Source: Catenovulum agarivorans DS-2 (GTDB lineage Bacteria > Pseudomonadota > Gammaproteobacteria > Enterobacterales > Alteromonadaceae). Taken from it: a stretch of DNA of 64,000 bases. Numbering within the stretch: position 1 is the stretch's first letter; each line of letters starts with the position of its first letter. The notes below the pieces were generated by a model. It worked only from the letters and a program-made list of their open reading frames with translations. It did not search any database and had not been told where the DNA came from. The translations under genes were made by a program, and so were the position numbers. Location of the stretch: the NCBI RefSeq assembly GCF_000568405.1, contig NZ_ARZY01000001.1, positions 299,190 to 363,189 of the forward strand, read 5' to 3'. This document shows positions 38,622 to 48,474 of the stretch, piece after piece.

Positions 38622-39632
38622 ATGTATCCATTATTAAGATCTTTTTTATTTACTCAAGATGCTGAGTGGTCTCACGACTTTACGATAAAGTCACTCAAAA
38701 AACTACAAGGTGGGCCGCTTGAATGTTTGTTTAGACAACATGTTCCAGCCAAACCTGTAAACTTGTTTGGAATCGATTTTAAAAACCCAGTAGGCTTAGC
38801 GGCTGGTTTAGATAAAAATGGTGAATGTATTGACGCGTTTGCCGCCATGGGTTTTGGTTTTATTGAAGTTGGTACGGTTACGCCTAGGCCTCAACCAGGA
38901 AACGACAAACCAAGAATATTTCGTTTACCTGAAGCCCACGCAATTATCAATCGTATGGGGTTTAACAATAAAGGGGTTGATTACCTAGTAGAGCAAGTGA
39001 AAAAAAGTCGATATGACGGTGTACTCGGTATTAATATTGGTAAAAATAAAGATACTCCTAACGAAGATGGCAAAAACGATTATTTAACTTGTTTAGAGAA
39101 AGTTTACCCTCATGCAAGCTATATAACAGTAAACATTAGTTCGCCAAACACACCTGGATTGCGTAATTTACAGTATGGTGAAGCGCTTGATGAACTACTT
39201 GGTGCAATTAAAGAAAAACAAGCACTACTTAATCAGCAGCATGGTGCGTATAAACCAGTCCTGGTTAAAATCGCTCCGGATATGGATGACAACGAAGTTG
39301 CGCAAGTGGCTAATAGTCTAATTCAGAACGAAATTGATGGTGTTATCGCAACCAATACCACACTTGCACGTGATAAAGTCAAGCACTTACAACATGGTGA
39401 CGAAATGGGCGGCTTGAGTGGTATGCCAGTCCGAACGCAAAGTACCCATGTTGTCAGTGAATTGAAAAAATTATTGGACGGCAAAATGCCAATAGTTGGC
39501 GTCGGTGGTATTAATAGTTCTGAGTCTGCCAACGAAAAAATTAAGTCGGGAGCTGATTTATTGCAAGTTTATACTGGCTTTATCTACCGAGGTCCCAATT
39601 TAATAAAAGAAATCGTCCAAGGACTTGAATAA
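38622..39632 (+). CDS. pyrD: Dihydroorotate dehydrogenase (quinone), class 2
   Basis: 336 residues. Oxidises dihydroorotate to orotate and passes electrons to the quinone pool at the inner membrane. The N-terminal amphipathic helices of class 2 enzymes are present ([20 protein letters not shown]). Active serine lies in [17 protein letters not shown]-binding motifs are [11 protein letters not shown] and [16 protein letters not shown]. Followed by zapC as in E. coli. Confidence 0.97.
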   Translation: MYPLLRSFLFTQDAEWSHDFTIKSLKKLQGGPLECLFRQHVPAKPVNLFGIDFKNPVGLAAGLDKNGECIDAFAAMGFGFIEVGTVTPRPQPGNDKPRIFRLPEAHAIINRMGFNNKGVDYLVEQVKKSRYDGVLGINIGKNKDTPNEDGKNDYLTCLEKVYPHASYITVNISSPNTPGLRNLQYGEALDELLGAIKEKQALLNQQHGAYKPVLVKIAPDMDDNEVAQVANSLIQNEIDGVIATNTTLARDKVKHLQHGDEMGGLSGMPVRTQSTHVVSELKKLLDGKMPIVGVGGINSSESANEKIKSGADLLQVYTGFIYRGPNLIKEIVQGLE

Positions 39633-39685
39633 ACGATAATTTTTTGACATCTTGAACGCAATCTAACCATAGGAATAAGGTTTTC

Positions 39686-40225
39686 ATGCTACAAGCAAAA
39701 GCAGACTGGTATTGGTTTTACGACCTTGAGTCTCACACTTTGCGTTTAAATATGACTGAGTTTACTTTTGTAACAGCTTGTAAAGCCAGCAAGTTGTTGC
39801 CGAATGCAAAACAAACTCAATCTTTTAACGTGGCAGACAACCAAAGCTACTGTGAATTCTACGCCGTTATAGAAGAGCAGTTAGGGTTGTCTGAAGCTGC
39901 TTGTGTTCAAATTGCGTTAAATGCAGTTGCTCAAACTAAATTTGTGCGCCCAGAACAGCCAAAAAGTTGGTATTTTGTGCCACAGAAACATGCCCACAAG
40001 CGGACTATGTTTGAGCAGGTTGTATTGTTACAGTCACAATATGCTAGCGCTGAATTTTTAATACTGGAAGAAAATAAAGACTGTGCTAACTTAATGTTAT
40101 TGTCAAAATCTTTACAGTTAGATGAGCGCAAAATAATGAAGCAATTTGAATGCATTAAAGTTCTTCAAGATAGAATCTCGTCGCTACCTAAATCAACTAT
40201 CACCCGTGGAAAATACCAAGCTTAA
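39686..40225 (+). CDS. zapC: Cell division protein ZapC
   Basis: 179 residues. ZapC binds FtsZ and promotes bundling of filaments at the division ring. The N-terminal ADWYWFYDLESHTLRLNM and the central FVRPEQPKSWYFVP match the family, whose E. coli member is also the gene after pyrD. Divergent outside these segments. Confidence 0.87.
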   Translation: MLQAKADWYWFYDLESHTLRLNMTEFTFVTACKASKLLPNAKQTQSFNVADNQSYCEFYAVIEEQLGLSEAACVQIALNAVAQTKFVRPEQPKSWYFVPQKHAHKRTMFEQVVLLQSQYASAEFLILEENKDCANLMLLSKSLQLDERKIMKQFECIKVLQDRISSLPKSTITRGKYQA

Positions 40226-40243
40226 GTCCAATTTACATAATCT

Positions 40244-40999
40244 ATGCAAACACAACAACTCGAACATTTGATCAATAGCTGGTTAAAACCAGAACTCATT
40301 ACTGATTACTGCCCGAATGGATTACAGGTAGATTGCAACAAACCAATAAATAAAGTGGTAACTGGAGTGAGTGCCACCCAAGCACTTATAGATGCAGCGA
40401 TTGAAGCAAATGCTGATGCAATCTTAGTACATCATGGTTATTTTTGGAAAAATGAAACACCTACGCTAGTCGGCATGAAGTATCAGCGCATTCAAAAGTT
40501 AATCAAACACAACATTAGTTTATTTGCTTATCATTTGCCATTAGACGTTCACCCTGAAGTTGGTAATAATGTCCAGCTTGCGCAATTGTTTAATTTAAAC
40601 AGTATCTCCGCAATTGATGGCATAAAACCTCAAGGCGTCTTGATGCAAGCTCAAACCGACAAGGCAATAGATTTAAAAACTTTTGCACATGTTGTGGAGC
40701 AGTCTCTTCAACGCAAGCCTTTGGTCGTATCAGGCGGTGATTTCTTAATCAACAAAGTTGCGATTTGCACGGGGGGCGGGCAATCTTTTATCGAACAAGC
40801 GGCCAACGCAGGTGCTGATTTATTTATAACTGGAGAGGTCAGCGAACAAACTGTACATATAGCAGCAGAGATGGGGATACATTTTATTGCTGCAGGTCAC
40901 CATGCTACAGAGCGATACGGTATTAAAGCATTGGGTGAACATTTGGCTCAACAAACTGATATCGACGTTGAATTTATCGATATTTATAATCCTGCGTAA
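40244..40999 (+). CDS. NIF3-like dinuclear metal-centre protein (YbgI family)
   Basis: 251 residues. Metal-binding motifs are visible: ILVHHGYFWK (His-His pair), AYHLPLDVHPEVGNN, and HHATERYG near the C-terminus. YbgI forms hexameric rings with two metals per subunit; it is sometimes annotated as GTP cyclohydrolase type 2-like, but the physiological reaction is not settled. It lies 18 bp after zapC and 13 bp before the methyltransferase gene. Confidence 0.92.
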   Translation: MQTQQLEHLINSWLKPELITDYCPNGLQVDCNKPINKVVTGVSATQALIDAAIEANADAILVHHGYFWKNETPTLVGMKYQRIQKLIKHNISLFAYHLPLDVHPEVGNNVQLAQLFNLNSISAIDGIKPQGVLMQAQTDKAIDLKTFAHVVEQSLQRKPLVVSGGDFLINKVAICTGGGQSFIEQAANAGADLFITGEVSEQTVHIAAEMGIHFIAAGHHATERYGIKALGEHLAQQTDIDVEFIDIYNPA

Positions 41000-41012
41000 G
41001 CCGAGAGCCTAA

Positions 41013-42326
41013 ATGAAACGACGCTGTAAAAAATCGCCACATCCGCAATTAATTGTCACTATGGCGCGCAAATCTTTGTGGTCAAAGTGGATCGAATTAG
41101 ATGAACTCAAGCCTTTTGACCGCTGGTTAAAAGCACAATTTAAACACAGTGGGAACCTAGCTAGACAAGACAAACTTGCCATCAGCCGTGAGCTATTTGT
41201 TGCGGTTAAGTTTGTTCAAGCGGCAGACTATTTTGAAGCAAGTTTTAGCCAGGGTGAGTTATTAGATCCAATAGCATGGGACCGCAACTGGCATTTGTCG
41301 AACGCTCAGTACATTCAAAGCAAAGAATTCTGGTTTTGGTTGACCTTATTGCAAGGTGAAGAGCCGAGCGTCACCAATGGTGAAAATAAACGCTTGCAGT
41401 GGTTTAAAAGCCTGTTGGGTAAAATTAATTCTCAACTTGAGTTATTGGCATTGCGATATGGTGTGCGTCCGAGTTGGTTACCTATTTTAACGCAAAGAGC
41501 GATAGCTTCGTCATGGTCGGATGAAGAACTGAAATCTTTTATTAAAAATCAAGCTATGTCACTACCCATATATTTGCGGCCTTTAGTGGGGGTTGACTCA
41601 GAACAATTATTTAAAGAGCTAAAATCACAAGACATTAAAGCCGACTATAACCACGGTGTGTTGAGCGTTAATGGCGGTGCTGATGTGACCCGTACCAGCC
41701 AGTTTGCATTAGGCCAATTTGAAGTTCAAGATCTTGCGAGTCAGCAGATTGTTCAAGCGGTAGACGTGCGAGCGGGTATGAAAGTTTGGGATTGCTGTGC
41801 CGGCGCGGGTGGTAAGACGATGGCGCTGGCCGACCACTTGCAAAACAAAGGATCAGTAACCGCAACCGACTTGCATAGCTACAAACTTGATGAACTTAAA
41901 AAGCGAGCTAAACGAGCAGGGTACTTTAATATTCGTACCTTTACTTGGGATGGTAAACAAGCTTTAAATTTACCCAATGATGTAAAAAGGCAAAATGGAT
42001 TTGATCGGGTACTAGTTGACGCGCCTTGCACGTCGGCTGGAACTTGGCGGCGTAACCCTGACGCTAAGTGGCGTTTCTCGCAAGCAGACACCGAAGAGCA
42101 AATTGCCATTCAACAAACTATTTTGGCTAATGCCCAGGCGTCAGTGCGTAAAAACGGTAAATTAGTTTATGCGACTTGCAGTTGGCAACTTGCTGAGAAC
42201 GAAGCTCAAGTCAGTTGGTTTTTAGATAAATTTAAAAACTTTCAGTTAGACTTTCAAAAAACACTCGGTGGCTTTGAGCAAGAGTCAGACACTATGTTTG
42301 TTGCAGTTCTAACCAGAACTGCATAA
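41013..42326 (+). CDS. RsmB/NOP family RNA cytosine-C5 methyltransferase
   Basis: 437 residues. SAM-binding motif VWDCCAGAGGKTMALA; the two active cysteines of m5C enzymes are in DAPCTSAGTWRRNPD and VYATCSW. The N-terminal ~200 residues are a helical RNA-binding part without a PUA domain. It is not the fmt-linked rsmB (no fmt or def nearby), so the target RNA is uncertain. The first ATG at 41013 is kept; MARKSLW at 41061 is an alternative without a clear ribosome site. Confidence 0.88.
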   Translation: MKRRCKKSPHPQLIVTMARKSLWSKWIELDELKPFDRWLKAQFKHSGNLARQDKLAISRELFVAVKFVQAADYFEASFSQGELLDPIAWDRNWHLSNAQYIQSKEFWFWLTLLQGEEPSVTNGENKRLQWFKSLLGKINSQLELLALRYGVRPSWLPILTQRAIASSWSDEELKSFIKNQAMSLPIYLRPLVGVDSEQLFKELKSQDIKADYNHGVLSVNGGADVTRTSQFALGQFEVQDLASQQIVQAVDVRAGMKVWDCCAGAGGKTMALADHLQNKGSVTATDLHSYKLDELKKRAKRAGYFNIRTFTWDGKQALNLPNDVKRQNGFDRVLVDAPCTSAGTWRRNPDAKWRFSQADTEEQIAIQQTILANAQASVRKNGKLVYATCSWQLAENEAQVSWFLDKFKNFQLDFQKTLGGFEQESDTMFVAVLTRTA

Positions 42327-42344
42327 GTAAATGCAATAAAAATT

Positions 42345-42376
42345 AATGAAAAAACGGCTTATGCCGTTTTTTCATT
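42345..42376. terminator. Bidirectional terminator overlapping the symporter stop codon
   Basis: Perfect 14-bp arms AATGAAAAAACGGC (42345-42358) and GCCGTTTTTTCATT (42363-42376) with loop TTAT; runs of six T on both strands. The minus-strand symporter gene stops inside the loop, so its last codons are part of the stem. It separates the two convergent genes. Confidence 0.92.
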
Positions 42377-43690
42377 GTCACCTGCCATATTTGTCAGCTG
42401 AGTTTCGCTGGCAGCAAAGCGCTTTTCATCTAACTGGCTTTCAGATTTCGCAATCAAGCAGGTAACAGCAGCATCACCCGTAACATTAACCGCTGTACGG
42501 GTCATATCTAACAATCTATCTACACCCAAAATAAGTGCGATACCTTCAACTGGTAACCCAACTTGTTGAAATACCATCGCGAGTAAAATCAAGCCAACAC
42601 CGGGCACGCCTGCAGCCCCTATAGACGCTAAAGTGGCAGTAATTAATACAGCGACATAGTCGGCAAAAGATAAATCTATACCATACACTTGGGCTATAAA
42701 CACGGTCGCTACCCCTTGCATTATTGCTGTTCCATCCATGTTGACCGTTGCGCCAAGTGGAATGGTAAAAGAAGCAATTGAGTTATTTGCGCCTAATTTT
42801 TTGGTGACAGTATTTAAAGTGATTGGCATAGTTGCGTTACTACTGGCAGTGCTAAAAGCAAACATTAATGTATCTTTCATCTTGATTAAGAATGGTACAG
42901 GATTTAGCTTACCTAACAACACCATCAAACTCGGGTAAGTAACGGTTGCATGTACAAGCAGTACCAATAGAACGGTAAAGAAATATTGGGCTAGCTGAAC
43001 AATTTCACTAAGCTCTAAATATGTAAATAGTTTTGCCATTAAACAAAACACACCGTATGGAGCAAGGTCCATTAAAATGGTAACCATGCGCATCACAATT
43101 TTATTTAAGTCTTCAAATAAACTAGCAATACGTTCACCTGCTTTGCCAGATAAGGCCATTGCAACACCAAATAACAAAGAAAATACGATAATTTGCAGCA
43201 TATTGCCTTCAGCCATCGCATTAACAGGGTTTGATGGAAACATATCAATCAAAACTTGGGCAAAACTCGGTGCTTCTTTAGCTTGATAGGTCTGATCAGT
43301 TGTTAAGTTCATGCCTTCGCCGGGGGATATCAATAGTGCAATAGAGATTGCAAAGGTGATAGCAATAGCAGTAGTAAATAAATAAAGCCCGATCGATTTG
43401 GCTCCGAGGCGGCCAATTTTGGCTGAATCATTTAACGAACACACACCGCAAACCAATGAAATAAATACCAAAGGTACAACCAGCATCTTTAAACTGGTAA
43501 TAAATATACTACCACCAACATTAAATAGCCCTTCAACAAAAAATTGTTTCATTGAAAGCTCAAAGATGAACAGGTTGACCACTGTATCTTGGCTTTCCGA
43601 TACCCAAAAACTAAAAAGCCGTCCAACAACTACCCCCAAAATCATCGCAATTAAAATATGTAGCGTTAGGTTTTTATTTATATTTTGCAA
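42359..43690 (-). CDS. Dicarboxylate/amino acid:cation symporter (DAACS family)
   Basis: 443 residues with about eight to ten membrane segments and two re-entrant loops. Family motifs are SSNATMPITL (serine-rich loop) and GATVNMDGTAIMQG, with the VTGDAAVTCLIAK end of the last helix. It imports glutamate, aspartate or C4-dicarboxylates with Na+ or H+; substrate not readable. The start is uncertain only by a few codons. Confidence 0.94.
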   Translation of the reverse strand: MQNINKNLTLHILIAMILGVVVGRLFSFWVSESQDTVVNLFIFELSMKQFFVEGLFNVGGSIFITSLKMLVVPLVFISLVCGVCSLNDSAKIGRLGAKSIGLYLFTTAIAITFAISIALLISPGEGMNLTTDQTYQAKEAPSFAQVLIDMFPSNPVNAMAEGNMLQIIVFSLLFGVAMALSGKAGERIASLFEDLNKIVMRMVTILMDLAPYGVFCLMAKLFTYLELSEIVQLAQYFFTVLLVLLVHATVTYPSLMVLLGKLNPVPFLIKMKDTLMFAFSTASSNATMPITLNTVTKKLGANNSIASFTIPLGATVNMDGTAIMQGVATVFIAQVYGIDLSFADYVAVLITATLASIGAAGVPGVGLILLAMVFQQVGLPVEGIALILGVDRLLDMTRTAVNVTGDAAVTCLIAKSESQLDEKRFAASETQLTNMAGDNEKTA

Positions 43691-43827
43691 ACTGTTCCCC
43701 TAAAATCTTTACCAAATTGTAAAATAGTTAATTATTTTAACCTTTAACGATTGTTACTATATAAAGTTATGAGCTAATATTACCGAGATTACAACAATTT
43801 AAAACTTAAGACCATGGAGTGCAGAGA

Positions 43828-46800
43828 ATGCTAAAGCAGTATCGCTATTGGTTCGTTTCTATATTGGCTATGTTAATGGTGGCCTGTGGAGGCGGTGGTA
43901 GTTTAGAAAATGGTAATGGAGACTCTGAAGAGCCAACCTACCAAATAAGTTTAAGCGCGGTTGATTCACAAGGTACGTCCTCTCGAGTAACCAGTCAAGA
44001 TAATCCGTTAACTGTAACTGCTACGGTTACTGAAAATGGTAAAGCTGCCAACAATATTCGGATAAACTTTGTTTCAGATACCGGTAATTTAGCCCCGTCT
44101 TCAGGCAGCGTATTGGTACAAAACGGTTTAGCTACAATCAAGTTATTTCCAGGCCAAGTTGAAAGTGCAGGGATACTCACTGCTACGCTAGATGCCGATG
44201 GCCAAGGTGACCTTTCTGATACATTGGAATTTAGTTCATTAGGTGATGGAATTAATTCAGAGGAGGGAATTGAGTTAACTGCAGACCTTTATTATTGTAG
44301 TGAAACTTTGAACGCCTCATTAGACAACTTATCAGGTTGTACAACAACCAAACGCATATTTGGAAAACAAGCCGTAAACTTAGTGGTAAGTTTATCCGAC
44401 AATGGTGTGCCTAAACCAAGCTCATTGGTTAGTCTATCATTGCCTCCTAGCGTTAAATCTAAACCTGAAATTGGTGAGAAGAATACCGATAGCAAGGGTA
44501 TTGCAATCTTCGAATTAACAAGTGTTGGAGAAGAAAGTGGAGCAGCTATCTCTATTACAAGTCAAAATGAAAGTATTGATGTAAATGGTGTAGAAGTAAC
44601 ACAATTTGAATATAACTTGTTGACCACACTGTTGAAATGTACGAGTGACTTTGATTCCAATGCAGGTGATTTTTCTAGTTGCAACCAAATTTCAGCAATC
44701 GCAAAAGATGACTCGAAGTATTTTTTAGAGGCCACGCTAACGCACAAAAGAACTGCGTCTCCAATTGAAAACTTTGAAGTGAAAGTATCGAGTGATGTCG
44801 TATTTTCTACCCAAACAACAGACAACGTTGGTAAAAGCTATTTTGAGTTAAGTGCACCTCAAGCCGATGGTGTTATTACTGTTTCTCTGCCAGCCCTCAA
44901 CGGGTTTGAGAGTGAGCAAGCGTATGTATTAGAAAAACAGATATATGTACTTGAGTTAAATTTAGCTAATGCACAAGGTGAATCAAATGTACAATTGTCT
45001 GCCGCTCAACCTTTAACAGCAACCGCAACATTGAAAGTCAATGGCGAGCCTAAACCAAATGCTATCCTTACTTTTAATACTAATGCTGCAAATTTATCTA
45101 GTGGCGCGCTTGTGACTGATGCAAACGGACAAGCTCAAACTGTTTTGGCAGCAACAGACGTTGCTGGCGAAGGTTCGATAACGGCTACGTTAGCCAGCCA
45201 AAATTTATCAGAAACCATCACATATATTAGCGCTGGTGATGGCCAAATATCGAGTGCTGAGAATTACACTATCGATATAGACTTATTCAAATTAAATGAC
45301 AATGGAAATGAAGAGGCATTTCCAAAAATTAACGGTATTTATACTATCAGTGAAGACAATCCTGCAATCGTTGTTGCATCAGTGTTAAAAAATGGTGTGC
45401 CAATTGACGATAGTGAACAGTTTTTAGTGAGTTATAACAATGGCTCTGTTGGGGTGCTTTCACCGTCAAGTGCCGTAGCTGTGACTGATGAAAATGGCCA
45501 AGCTCGTATAACCTTGACAGCGGGCAGCGTTCGTACTGGCGGACAAGTAACGGCTTCAGCTACCTTGCCAAATGGGCAAGTAACATCCGCGCCAATTATT
45601 TTTGAAACGCTTGGAGATGATGCGAGTATTGTTACAGACCAATACAAGCTAACTTTAAAAACTTACGAGCCGGGTAGTGAAAACCCAACCTTTTTAGTCA
45701 GTAAAGACGCACCGGTTGAGCTATGGGCAAAATTAACCGATAACAAAAATGCCCCTGTAGAGAATGCTTTGTTAACTTTCTCAAGCAGCCTTGGAACTAT
45801 TTTTCCAAACATCGCGACTGCTAGAACTGATAGCCAAGGAGAGGCCAGAGTCGTATTAACTGCTGGTGATGTTCGAGGGGCTGGGCAAGCGCAGGTTAAT
45901 TATCAAGATGCAGTCGCCATCACCACATTTGATTCTGCAGGTGATGAAATAAAACAAGACAAAGCTTTCTCTGTTACAGTTGAAGTTTATGACTGCAGCA
46001 GCGAAGGTAATGATAAGGAAAAAGGTGATTGTGATGAACCAGATAACAGAGTGGGTCTCAATTCACCGAGGACTATAATTGTTCACGTTACCGATAATAA
46101 CCAAGGAATACCAAATTTATTAGTTAATATTGAAACTGACAATGGGATTCTAAACCCATCTACTGGGCGCGTGCTAACTAATGAGGATGGATATGCCACC
46201 GCCGATATATCTATGGGAGAAGTTCCTGGCGCAGGGTTGATTACAGTTACGTTGCCAACATCAACGGCTTCAGGCAGTGTAACAGCAACAGTCGATATCG
46301 GAGCTGTCAATATCGAAATGGGTAATGAAATCGAAGGTGATTTTAAAAATACTATTGTAGCCAAAGATGTAAACGGTGTAGATATAGACGAACTAGCCCC
46401 GGGCCGTACAGCTGTTCTACAGGTAAATATAATAGATGCTGAAACAAAACAATCGTATTTACAACCAGTTGAAGTAACCTTTAGTTCAGCGTGTGCATCA
46501 GAATCTGATCCAAAAGCTCGAATTGACTCCACAGTAACTGCGTTTAATGGTGTTGCTAAAGCTGTTTATGTTGCGGATGGATGTGCTATTCAAGATGAGA
46601 TAACTGCGACGGCAGATATCGGTTCGCGTTCATTATTAGCTACAGGTATTCTCAAGCTTGGTGAGGTTTCCGCAGACTCAGTTATTTTTGAATCTGTTGA
46701 AATTAACGGACAAGTGGTAGACCTAGCTGAAAACCCAACAATCGGCCTAAAAGGTAATGGAAGTAATGAAAAAGCACGATTAAATTTTAGAGTCGTCGAT

Positions 46801-48432
46801 GAATTTGGTAACCACAAAGAAGGCCAAACGGTGCGTTTTTCTCTAGCCAATAATATTGGCAATACGTCAGGTTTGGGCGGTGTTACCATATCACCTTCGG
46901 AGGCTGTAAGTTTTAGTGATGGTACAGTTTTTGCGACTGTAGAGGCTGGGCAAGTGGCTAACCCAATTATTGTGATTGCTGAACTAGTGGATTCTGACAA
47001 CAATGTCGTCTCATATGGTCTATCCAGAGGTCTTGCAGCCATAACAGGGGTTGGAGACCAGAATAGTTTTACATTTGTACCGGAAAGTTTAAATATTGAA
47101 GCTTGGGGGATAGTTGGTGTCGAGAACCGCATGAGCGTCTTTTCAGCTGATCACTTTAATCACCCTGTGCTTGACGGAACCTCTGTAACCTTTAGAACTG
47201 ACCATGGCACAATAGACGGTAGTTGCACTACGTTGAATGGGTCATGTGAGGTTGTATGGCGCAGCACTAATCCTATAATCAACGGCAACACACTAGACAG
47301 CGGCTTTTGTGACGTGGGAAATGATAATGACCCAAGTAATGATATCCTGACAGATGGAATGCCTTGCTTCGGGGCTGTAGAAGATACCAATGGCGACAAT
47401 GTTTTTGATGGAAACGATAGGCAAGGTCCATTACAAATGGCCCATCCAAGGTTAGGCAGAGTCACTGTATTAGCATATACATTTGGTGAAGAAAGCTTCG
47501 TTGATGCGAATGGAAACGGTCGTTATGATTCAGGCGAAACATTTTATAACTTAGGGGAAGCCTTCCTAGATGATAATCGTGACGGTTTATTCTGTGGTCA
47601 ACAGGAAGCAAGTTCAAGCACTGAGTACAGCCCAAATGCAGATCTTCCATTCGCCATCGATAATATAAATTTTGCTCCTGGTGTGGATAATACCTTGTGT
47701 ATTAAAACGGCTCGATATGGCGCGAGAGCGGGAGACGATTATGTCTATTTGGGGGCTTCGCAAGAAGAGTTTGTTGACGTTAATAATAATGGTATCTACG
47801 ACTCAGAAAGTGATTCTGCACAACATAAATTTAACGGTTTAAGCTGCACTGTGGAAAATGCAGAAAATGATGTCTGCAGTCGTAACTTGGTGCAAATTCG
47901 TGATGATACTGAGTTTGTTATGTCGGGCCAGAGCCCTTATGTAAGAGTATTAGACTCTGATTCTCAACCAGTATCGAATGTTTACTTAAATGCGGATGTC
48001 TACGTAGACTGTAACGGCAACGGTGTTTGGGATAGCTTAGTTGATGAAACTCTAGTTGGAGCTGACTGTAACGGCGATGGTGATCAATTGGATATAGATG
48101 TCGCGGAGCTATTGACTCGTGATAATAATGGCAATGGCCGTTATGATGAAAGTAACACCGAAGTGCTAAATGTATATGTAACGGATATTAATAATAATCC
48201 AATGCCAGCTGGAACTTCATTCACTTACACTACTGATAACGGCGAGATATTCGGTGCCAGTTCATACGAAGTCTTAGAGACAAATCGTCTCTTACCGATG
48301 AATTTTAGCGTCGGCATTAAACCCGAATCAGAAGGAAATGAGGCGTTTCAAGGGACATTATTATTGACTGTAGAAACGCCAGGTGGGGTTTCTACAACGG
48401 TTTCAATTGCTAATGTTTTTGATAGTCAATAG
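43828..48432 (+). CDS. Large Ig-like repeat surface lipoprotein with calcium-loop-like motifs
   Basis: 1534 residues from the ATG at 43828, spaced 8 bp after GGAG. Lipoprotein signal MLMVAC (Cys20) followed by a GGGGS linker. Residues ~40-850 contain about six bacterial Ig-like (Big_1/invasin-type) repeats, recognised by endings such as TDANGQAQTVLAATDVAGEG and TDENGQARITLTAGSVRTGG. From ~1185 onward come short Asp/Asn/Gly loops (DTNGDNVFDGND, DANGNGRYDSGE, DVNNNGIYDSES, DNNGNGRYDES) resembling EF-hand or thrombospondin-3 calcium loops, with several cysteines. Probably outer-membrane anchored; adhesion or binding is inference. No partner gene is adjacent. Confidence 0.87.
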   Translation: MLKQYRYWFVSILAMLMVACGGGGSLENGNGDSEEPTYQISLSAVDSQGTSSRVTSQDNPLTVTATVTENGKAANNIRINFVSDTGNLAPSSGSVLVQNGLATIKLFPGQVESAGILTATLDADGQGDLSDTLEFSSLGDGINSEEGIELTADLYYCSETLNASLDNLSGCTTTKRIFGKQAVNLVVSLSDNGVPKPSSLVSLSLPPSVKSKPEIGEKNTDSKGIAIFELTSVGEESGAAISITSQNESIDVNGVEVTQFEYNLLTTLLKCTSDFDSNAGDFSSCNQISAIAKDDSKYFLEATLTHKRTASPIENFEVKVSSDVVFSTQTTDNVGKSYFELSAPQADGVITVSLPALNGFESEQAYVLEKQIYVLELNLANAQGESNVQLSAAQPLTATATLKVNGEPKPNAILTFNTNAANLSSGALVTDANGQAQTVLAATDVAGEGSITATLASQNLSETITYISAGDGQISSAENYTIDIDLFKLNDNGNEEAFPKINGIYTISEDNPAIVVASVLKNGVPIDDSEQFLVSYNNGSVGVLSPSSAVAVTDENGQARITLTAGSVRTGGQVTASATLPNGQVTSAPIIFETLGDDASIVTDQYKLTLKTYEPGSENPTFLVSKDAPVELWAKLTDNKNAPVENALLTFSSSLGTIFPNIATARTDSQGEARVVLTAGDVRGAGQAQVNYQDAVAITTFDSAGDEIKQDKAFSVTVEVYDCSSEGNDKEKGDCDEPDNRVGLNSPRTIIVHVTDNNQGIPNLLVNIETDNGILNPSTGRVLTNEDGYATADISMGEVPGAGLITVTLPTSTASGSVTATVDIGAVNIEMGNEIEGDFKNTIVAKDVNGVDIDELAPGRTAVLQVNIIDAETKQSYLQPVEVTFSSACASESDPKARIDSTVTAFNGVAKAVYVADGCAIQDEITATADIGSRSLLATGILKLGEVSADSVIFESVEINGQVVDLAENPTIGLKGNGSNEKARLNFRVVDEFGNHKEGQTVRFSLANNIGNTSGLGGVTISPSEAVSFSDGTVFATVEAGQVANPIIVIAELVDSDNNVVSYGLSRGLAAITGVGDQNSFTFVPESLNIEAWGIVGVENRMSVFSADHFNHPVLDGTSVTFRTDHGTIDGSCTTLNGSCEVVWRSTNPIINGNTLDSGFCDVGNDNDPSNDILTDGMPCFGAVEDTNGDNVFDGNDRQGPLQMAHPRLGRVTVLAYTFGEESFVDANGNGRYDSGETFYNLGEAFLDDNRDGLFCGQQEASSSTEYSPNADLPFAIDNINFAPGVDNTLCIKTARYGARAGDDYVYLGASQEEFVDVNNNGIYDSESDSAQHKFNGLSCTVENAENDVCSRNLVQIRDDTEFVMSGQSPYVRVLDSDSQPVSNVYLNADVYVDCNGNGVWDSLVDETLVGADCNGDGDQLDIDVAELLTRDNNGNGRYDESNTEVLNVYVTDINNNPMPAGTSFTYTTDNGEIFGASSYEVLETNRLLPMNFSVGIKPESEGNEAFQGTLLLTVETPGGVSTTVSIANVFDSQ

Positions 48433-48450
48433 CGCTTTAGTGCCTATGAA

Positions 48451-48474
48451 GGTTTAACAACTTAGGGTTAAACC
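48451..48474. terminator. Inverted repeat between convergent genes
   Basis: GGTTTAAC (48451-48458) and GTTAAACC (48467-48474) with an 8-bp spacer, covering the astB stop. AT-rich; a weak terminator or remnant. Confidence 0.4.

Noticed and set aside
46590..47132. Minus-strand 180-codon open frame within the Ig-like gene
   Set aside because: Antisense translation of Ig repeats, no initiation region and no known domain.
48433..48467. Frameshifted remainder of the AstB C-terminus
   Set aside because: Only 35 bp separate the stop from the convergent gene; no frame encodes the missing helices.
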